DNA from: Sarocladium kiliense
Taxonomy: Eukaryota > Ascomycota > Sordariomycetes > Hypocreales > Sarocladiaceae
DNA length: 64,000 nt
Assembly: GCA_030734395.1 (NCBI GenBank)
Contig: JAUZTG010000020.1
Coordinates: forward strand, 248,001-312,000
Reading direction: 5' to 3'
Each line of letters begins with the position of its first letter. Positions within the stretch are counted from its first letter, which is position 1. This document shows, one piece after another, positions 56,943-64,000 of the stretch. Position numbers and translations under genes: made by a program. The notes below the pieces were generated by a model. It searched no databases and was not told where the DNA came from. It was given only the letters and a program-made list of their open reading frames with translations.

Positions 56943-58325
56943 CTCGAGGCGGCAAACAGCACAGCGGCTGCCGTTTGTATGTAGAGAGTGTGTTCAGGGT
57001 GTTGAATCAGCGAATGGCGCGGTTCTTCAGATAGGGATACGAATCATATCATATCATATCGATTAGATGCGATGATATTGCCTCGTGCAAATGCCAAAAG
57101 ATTGTCGAAGTGATGATGTAGGACTGCGCGCAGAAGGTAGCAAGTTGGGAAGTGCGACGATAATGAGGCTCCCAGGCACCAACGGCAGGCGGAGTAAGAT
57201 GGAATGACAGAACGTGGTGTTAGGGCTGAAGAGGAGGCCTGTTCCTTAAGGTAAGCAGGCAGCAGTACTCGGCCTCCAGAACCAAGTGAATGCAGCTTGC
57301 CCCGTCACACTGACTCCCCGGGGTGAATAAATAGGTGCTCAGGCCAATCCGTTATGTTGGGTACGGCAGCCTGAAGCACGGTTTGGTGGAGGGGAGGGGA
57401 AAACAGTCATCAGTATCACGCCTGGTTTGAGTCACGAGGCACAGCTGCCTTGACCTGAACCTACTATTTCCCCTTCTTGCTGCTTGCTTGCGTGGTGCGG
57501 CCGCAGCTGCAGTGGTGTGGCAGCAACTGGGTCTAAGACAGCGATCTGCATCATTTTCGGGGAATGATGGGGACATGATATGGGATTGGACAAGGTCTGC
57601 GTCATTGCAGCCGATGGCTATACGGTCAGATGTAGAGGCAGCAATATTTCTCTGATGATGGGTATGTTAAGTGTAGAAGAATTGTAATGCCATTCATCCA
57701 TCCATCCAGACGGAGGCCCCAGGAGCCTCACAGACGGCCCCTCCTCCCGCGCCTCGCCCCCCCGCAGCCCAAATCCACAGGGCTAAATCCACTAACAGAA
57801 CCACTATAGAGCATGACAATCCCACTAACTGCCCTAGCTAAGGCCACTAGTACCGATCCAGAACGCCCCAAGAACACCCCTCAAGCCTCCTCCGAGCCTC
57901 TCACGATGTCGTGTGCCCACTTCCCTTCCCCCGTCCCCAATGCCGGCACCCACCACCTTGTTAGACTGTCATTACTACCTGACCTGCTCTCAAGCCGTAT
58001 GCAGGAGGACCCCTAGCAGTCAAGGTAAGGTCGGTCAGTAGTCTCTTTTTGGCGACCTTAGACCAATTCTCCTTAGATCGATCCATCAGTCCACCACCTC
58101 CAAGAAGCGGGGGACTTGGTTACCAGTCGCAAGTCACCACCACCTACGTTATACATACCAAGCTTGCCATTCGCCCCCGGAACTCTACTTCCTCCCAGCT
58201 CTTCCCTCCCATCTTGCGACCCGTTTCCTCTTCCTTACATCATCTAATCGAATTGACTCATCAAACCATCGTTCTATCGCTCTCGTCCAACAAACTCCGA
58301 TCTGAACTTTGCGACTACCGACAAG
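56943..58325. other. 1.4 kb intergenic region
   Basis: Lies between the start codons of the BTB-like gene (-) and the small membrane-protein gene (+), so both promoters are here. It has a short pentanucleotide (ATCAT)n tract at about 57042-57060 and a CATC repeat near 57695-57707. From about 58.1 kb the + strand is C/T-rich, as in a fungal leader. No ORF is supported. Confidence 0.5.
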
Positions 58326-58625
58326 ATGATTGCGAAATCCAATCTTTCGCCTGCCCCACGCCCCTTCCTGTAAGCACCCGATCCAGCACAGCAGCTCCTC
58401 CGTTCATGCAACCTTCCCCAAAGTGCCATCGCATGCGGGACGAATAAAAGCTAATAAATACTCAGACGAAGTCCTGGTTTTATCATTCTCGCTGCCACTG
58501 TCACTGCCGGCGTCGTCGCCTTCCGCCAGCGAGCCGCCACTCTCCGAAGTAAGGAGGAAGCCCATCGTACCGGCCAAGCTCCGCACGGCTACATCAGTGT
58601 TGATCGAAGCGGTGGCGGCGTTTGA
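58326..58625 (+). CDS. Small single-pass membrane protein, 67 residues
   Basis: Two exons (58326-58369, 58466-58625) join in frame across a 96 bp GT-AG intron (CTAAT before the acceptor). The start follows a long C/T-rich leader ending ACAAG-ATG. The product opens with a basic, Pro-rich segment (MIAKSNLSPAPRPFLRSP). It then has one hydrophobic helix (GFIILAATVTAGVVAF, about residues 19-34), an Arg/Lys/Glu-rich helix (RQRAATLRSKEEAHR) and a tail HGYISVDRSGGGV. The layout resembles small fungal mitochondrial or ER membrane proteins. I do not know its function. The matching phase, leader and helix make chance unlikely, although each exon alone is too short to stand out. Confidence 0.75.
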
Positions 58626-59189
58626 ACCGACCTCATGCGATGGCGAAATGTCATCAGGAATGTAATGATTGAATGTCATTTTACGGTACGGGAGTAAGGC
58701 TACAGAGGACGGCAAGAGCTGGCTTGCCACGCAGTCATGACACAATGTGATCGTCTACAATAAGAAGCGCCGTTGGGCGTGCGCCAGGCACAATGCAAAG
58801 GAAATTCAATACATTTGGACATTGCGAATGAGCGGCCACAACAGAACTGAGGTGTTCAGGCAGACACAAGTATTATAGGAAACAGATGGATAGGAACATC
58901 ACATAAATCCGAAAACCGCAACAATATTAATTGCTCATCTAATATCAGAACAGCTCTCCCCCGCCACTATGTGATTCTCCACGGCCACAGCATCCGCTGT
59001 GCGGAATGATTACTTCGCCTGAGCCCTGCCGGGAACTCTGCCAGTAGACTAATCAACCCGGATCGTCATTGTTTCCCCTCCTGCCTCCATGCCGATTCCC
59101 ATAAATGCGCGATGCAGGATGCAGAATGCAGAATGCCAAAAACGCCTCTGTCACAATGATTCCACCTCTCTTTACTCCTTAGCCGGAAG
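58626..59189. other. Convergent intergenic region
   Basis: These 564 bp are the 3' flanks of the small membrane-protein gene and the channel gene. The sequence is mostly AT-rich, with GGATGCAGAATGCAGAATGC, a short direct repeat, at about 59117-59136. No ORF is supported. Confidence 0.5.
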
Positions 59190-62100
59190 TCAAAGGGAGC
59201 TCCCCTTCTTAGTGAAGCTGTCTTCCGCCTCGTCACCCGATGTGTAAACCACCTCTTTGCCCTTGCCCTTTCCGTCCAGCGGTGGGCCAAATCTCGTCTC
59301 TTTGTTACTTCTTCTGCTTCCCGGTCTCTTCATCACGGGCTTTTTGGGAGACGCTTCTCCTTTAGCCCTCTTGGCGCCTCCTCTCTCCCGTCCTGCAACC
59401 TCTACAAGTGGCAGAATCCTCAACTCCTCGCCCGACGAGTTCCGCCTCGTAGCCGGCGCCGTAGAGCTGTACTTGAGGTCACGCATCTCCCTGACAACAT
59501 CGGCAAAACTTTCTTCGAGCGTCTTCATTCGGGCTAACACAAGCCTGCCCATGCGATCACGGTCACCAGTGTCGACGCCACCACCGACACGAAGCCTGTT
59601 ATCCTTCATCATGGCCATCGCCATTTGAGTCTGGAAGCTGCCGGCCATGCCTGCGTTTGGATCATCGCCGGGGAATGGGAGACCTGTGTTATCTGACAAG
59701 ATGCTCATATCAACAGATGAGAGTCTGCGCACGTCCCTGGGCCGAGTACGGCTGTCAATATTGAGTAGGGCACGACTGACCCCTGCGGCAGCGTCCGTGA
59801 GTCCTCGAGGGGGAAGGATGGGTCGAGGTTTCGCATTGGCCAGATATACCGTACGGCGTGGAGACGCGCGACGCGGAGATGATCGTCGCGGCGAGCTTCG
59901 TCCTGCTGGGGTCGGTGGTGCATCGCTTGGTCCAGCACGGGGTGTGGTGCGACTTCTCTGACTACTCTTCGGGGGTGATGAAGAGCCGTCCTGCTTCTCC
60001 AGCGCAATCTCTGGGTTGTAGAGAATCGTGTTGGTAGATAGTGTGCGCTTATGAGGAGCGCGTTTCGGTTGAGTAGCACGTGGTGTCGTGGGAGCCAGCC
60101 TGCCGGATGACCCAAGCGAGGACGGCAGTTTGCCGAATCGTGTTGTCATAGGCGTTGTAAAGTAGTCTTCTTCCTCAGACTCACTCTGCATGCCCTTTTT
60201 GCCTACGTGGGTGTTGGTGAGGCCATCATCCTCGTCTTCATCGTTTGTAACGAGCTCATCGTCGCCATCCGCATCGGTGTGGTCCTTATAGTCAGCCGCA
60301 GTAGGGATCAGAGGCGACCTTGGCGCTCTATTGGGCATTGAGGAGGCTCCAATGTTGGACAACAAGTCTGCCGGGTCACTTGCAGCAGACCGAAGGTCGG
60401 ATACTTGCCTCAAATTTGTTGGTGGTCGCTCCCACCCCATGCTCAGCCGTCTCTGCCACTCCGGGACGGCCCTGCTATCCATCGATGGCCAATGGCCCGG
60501 AGAGCCAGCGTCATCGTCGTTCTGGTCCATCCAGTTGCGAATGGCGGTCTGGGTCTTGCGCCTCTCATGCCGTCTCTGCGTTCTCAATGTGGCAGTATCG
60601 GGCACGCGACGGAACACTTCTTCCAGTGCTCTGTCTTTTTGGAATCCTGCTACAGATTCCTCTCTCACGCGTATATTGGGGCTGAACATGTTACCTCTAC
60701 CCGCAGGGTCGGCGAAAGAGATAGAACGCCCACGTCCACGGCCTGGGTTTTCCACCAGGTCTGTGGGTTCATACATGGAAGGTGCAAGCCAGAAACGTTC
60801 GTACAAGTAGATACAGAACAGGACCGGGAAATGAGTGGCTTTGATGATGACTCGGTTCATCCATACAAATTGCTTGAGTGGCATACAATACCGCAGCGGC
60901 ATCAGGAGCCATGCGAAAATGTTACTCGGAGCTATGTAGGAGAAGAGCGCATCATTCTTCACCATTGAGATTGTGTTGATCGCAAAGAGAAACCTGGTAC
61001 ATGGTCAGTCTAGCAGGCGACATCAGATTCCTAGGCACTTACTGATGTTCCTCGTTGGCATTTGACGCAATTGCCATGAACGAGTTCGTCAGGACAGTAA
61101 TGAGAATGACGCTACACAATGATTAGAGAGGTTGTTAGATATATGACGATCAAGTACTTACACAACGAGGAAGTGACAGATGATAAGGAACAAGACCATT
61201 AGCCCTCGGGCAAGCCAGTTGTATGTGGGCCAACTGGGAGACGTCAGTATTCGTCACTGGAGAAATTAAGACTCAATTCGACTTACACATCCCAAGCGGC
61301 AGGGGTGAAGCCCATGACGATCTGGAAAATCTTGTACGCCACTTCGCTGGCATCACTGTTCGTGTTCGACAGGGTGAAGAAGACGAAAAATCCGCTACAG
61401 GCAATCGCAACAAGTGTGAACACCGCCATAAGATCGACCGCCATAAGTCGGAATGCGATCAGTAGTTGAGAGAAGTACTGGTAGTGATCAAGCACACTGA
61501 AAACGCGCGGCAGCAGAAGAATGGCGTTGGCTGCCAGCACATCGTAAGCCATATCGTTCCAATGGTGAGGATCAACCAAGAAAACGCCGTAGGCACGCAT
61601 GCAATAATATGCAATGAGTAATACCAAGATCCCTAAATCGAAAATGTTCCAGAAACTCATGATATACAAGGCGAAGCCCTGTTCGTTGAAGCCGACCAAT
61701 TCGTCCAGCATGAAGCCGGCACTCCAGAACCAGAAGACCAGCTCCAGACCAGTGATCTTAACGGATCTTCGAGATAGGACTGCGAGAAAGAGACCTATGA
61801 GAATGGCCAGGGAGAGGGTCGAGAGGAACGAGCGATATCGCGGCACACGCAGACGTGAAAGCTTCATGATAGATGCTTGACGAGGATCATACAGACTGAC
61901 AGTCCGCCTTCCTGGTCTGACGATTCCATCGCCCTCTTTGGGTGGGAGCGAGCCGAGGAGAGGCGTTCGGGCGTCAACCTTGCTGGTGCTGCCGTTTGTA
62001 CTGCCCGATGCAGGATCGGAGCGGTGCAAGCTATCCGCAGCAGAGTAAAAGGTGATGGCACCACTCCATATAGCTTCCAGTTGTTGAACCACAACTGGAT

Positions 62101-62958
62101 GAGCAAGGAAATGCTTTGCTGAGGCTCGAATAGCCACCTCGAGTGTTGAGGTACGGGAGGCGCTGGGAGGGTTCTTCGACTTGAGACCCGAGGCCGCTGG
62201 TGGAGTGGAGGAGGGTGCACCAGGGAGGCCTTGTAGCGGGTAGAAGTCGTACGAGAGAGCATCGATGAGCTCTCGAGTCGAGTATTCTTTGAGCAGCTTA
62301 AGTGCTAGGAGCTCGCAAACCTTGGCTCTTGTATTACTTGTTCCAGCATTGGCAGCATAGAGCTGAGCTTCTTTCGTAAACTGAAGACAGTTGGCCATCA
62401 AAGCGTACAAGGTGGATCTCGAAAAGTGTTGAGTTCGAATCTGCTGCTGCATTGGTTTGACAAGAAATTGGGATATCTGAGGTGATCGCAGCTGATCCCA
62501 TGTGAGAGTTGTTTCGGTGCGAGCAGAGACGATGATTCGGATCGCATGCGTGATGCTGTAAACAGGCAGTGTGTCTAAGTACAGTCAGCACTCAGCAAAT
62601 GCTCCATGAAAAGCACATTTGTAACTCTGAAGAGGAATGACATACCCAGGTGAGAGGCAGAAAATAATGGCAGTACCGGCAAGGGTGTACGCCTCCCCGA
62701 CGGCTGGCCAACTTCGTCTCCATCGTCATCCTCAGCATCGTCGTCGTCTTCGTCGTCGTCTGCTGCTTCAAAGCCAGGCATTATATCATCCTCGTGGGTA
62801 TCCTCATCGTCATCGTCGGCTTCCGTAAAGTCGGCCGTAGCACGTCGTCGAGGACCTGAACTTCGCCTTCCAGGTGGGATGGAAGACGGCGAGGCACTCA
62901 AGTCGCGACCAACGACGCGCCGGTTCGCGGGGCGAGAACGCAGCAGAGAAGGGAACAT
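59190..62958 (-). CDS. YVC1: Yvc1/TRPY-type vacuolar cation channel
   Basis: Yvc1 releases calcium from the vacuole in response to osmotic and mechanical stress. Five exons (62958-62646, 62574-61287, 61233-61162, 61111-61043, 60993-59190; introns 71, 53, 50 and 49 bp) give 1,181 residues. An acidic N-terminal run (DDEDDDDAEDDDGDE) precedes a helical domain with MQQQIRTQHFSRSTLYALMA. The membrane region then begins (about residues 320-585), with the pore helix IVMGFTPAAWDVWPTYNW. The last membrane helices are split over two exons of about 70 nt, restoring FLVVVILITVLTNSFMAIAS and NEEHQFLFAINTI. The cytosolic tail is very long and disordered, with a tandem SPRR cluster. The first ATG in frame was used. 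Confidence 0.9.
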
Positions 62959-64000
62959 TGTCGAGCTGCCTGCGAGGAAGTGTGTGCTTCTTCCCGTCCG
63001 AAAAGACGCACGCGACGTCAGAGCGCCATAGAGGGACTGATGTGAGGAGCAAAGCCTCGTTTTGCTAGCGGTTGAAGCCAAGAAAAAGGGAAGAAGGAGA
63101 GGCAGAGGCCGAACAAGGCAGAGCTGGAGCACGAGGAGGGCGTTGGAACTGGCCCGGTGGGTGCAGGCGGCCTGCCGGCGTGGCTACAGGGGGCTGAGGT
63201 ACGCTAAAGTGAGGTGCAGCAGGGCATCCACAGGCTCCAAAAAGCAAATGAAGCGAGGCTCTCAGACGGCGCACACACCCGCGCTAATCCAGTGGTCATA
63301 ATAAGAAAGCATGGATTAATCTGCGTGCTCGAGGAATTCCACAAGACAGCCGTGGGGAGACGCGTGCTGCAGAGGTGATAACATGCGGGGTGCTGGAATG
63401 CTATCGAGAGTCGAGATTACGGTCAGTCTGGGGTCGGCGATTGCTGACACGGGGCTGAAGAGGCCTGCCTGGACCGATGACTGGAGGGGACACCGATGGA
63501 TGTGACACAGTTTCTCACAATTGTGGCTTCTTCTGCTGGCCATGCTCCAGTGTTGCACAGTTTCACGTCCTTGTGTCTTTCATAGTGACTGCGCTGAAGA
63601 TCGTACATTGCTTCGCTTCGACGACGTTACATGAATATACAAGTCTACCATATCGACACTATATGCGTCTGCATCTGCAAGAGCAAGATCGCTAAGGGTG
63701 GCAGGTAGGTCGCAGGCACCTTTGGTGCACGACAAGACACCATTGGTGACCTGCTCTGCCATCTCCTGCCAGCCATTCCAACCCCGATTGTTCGCCCATC
63801 GCCATCACCGCCTTTTCCAAAACATCCACCCACGTTCACGTGCATCGCGCAGCCTTCGACACCCGCATGACACCATCTCCAAGGCGCACGGCGCGGCATG
63901 CAGCATCAGGCGGGCAGCCACATGCAGCCCCCAGCATCATCATTGGATCCAGTGTGGTCCCCTATCTCGCATCCATGACATGCTGCCACCTTCTGATTCG
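62959..64000. other. Intergenic right edge
   Basis: This stretch holds the channel gene's upstream region and continues to the window edge. It is G/A-rich near 63.08-63.15 kb on the + strand, which is C/T-rich on the coding side as in a leader. No ORF with an ATG and family features is seen in the last kilobase. Confidence 0.45.

Overview
This window is nuclear DNA of a filamentous ascomycete (Pezizomycotina). The evidence is the many 49-110 bp GT-AG introns with CTAAC/CTGAC-like branch sites, pyrimidine-rich 5' leaders, and single-copy genes with fungal architecture (Exo84, Tom20, Tap42, Cns1, Cef1, Yvc1). A dothideomycete or related class is plausible, but I cannot fix the class by eye. I see no ribosomal RNA, convincing tRNA, CRISPR array, intact transposon or secondary-metabolite backbone gene. 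I rebuilt 22 protein-coding genes by joining exons; all but one of the joins keep the reading frame with GT-AG introns, and the remaining join uses GC-AG.

Layout, left to right. 0.5-7.1 kb: EXO84 (-) and TOM20 (+) diverge, then TYW1 (-), followed downstream by a decayed tandem repeat. 7.5-10.6 kb: a divergent sulfur pair, the sulfite pump SSU1 (-) and cysteine dioxygenase CDO (+). 12.7-14.0 kb: a monocarboxylate-type MFS transporter (+). 17.0-18.9 kb: a membrane-anchored SH3 protein (+) behind a long CT-rich leader with a short uORF. 19.7-21.7 kb: scavenger decapping enzyme DcpS (+) converging on a GILT-like thiol reductase (-), with 14 bp between the stop codons. 22.4-24.1 kb: an atypical hexokinase (+) with an 18-nt exon. 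24.7-26.8 kb: a vacuolar-type DHA2 MFS transporter (+) converging on CEF1/CDC5 (-, 27.0-29.4 kb). 31.0-33.0 kb: another MFS (+). 33.7-34.5 kb: a FHIT-type HIT hydrolase (+) with two candidate starts. 38.1-39.8 kb: a third MFS (+). 40.5-41.7 kb: CNS1 (+). 42.1-43.7 kb: an Xbp1/KilA-N-type transcription factor (-). 46.9-52.2 kb: DNA topoisomerase II (+). 52.8-53.9 kb: TAP42 (+). 54.2-56.9 kb: a BTB-like protein of unknown role (-). 58.3-58.6 kb: a 67-residue single-pass membrane protein (+). 59.2-63.0 kb: a Yvc1/TRPY-type vacuolar cation channel (-).

Most genes are housekeeping: secretion, mitochondrial import, tRNA modification, splicing, mRNA decay, chromosome topology, TOR/PP2A signalling and Hsp90 co-chaperone function. 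The clearest functional grouping is CDO with SSU1: one oxidises cysteine toward sulfite and the other exports sulfite, from a shared 0.9 kb intergenic region. Several gene-poor stretches of 2-3.6 kb (10.6-12.7, 14.0-17.0, 34.5-38.1, 43.7-46.9 kb) hold no coding sequence I can support.
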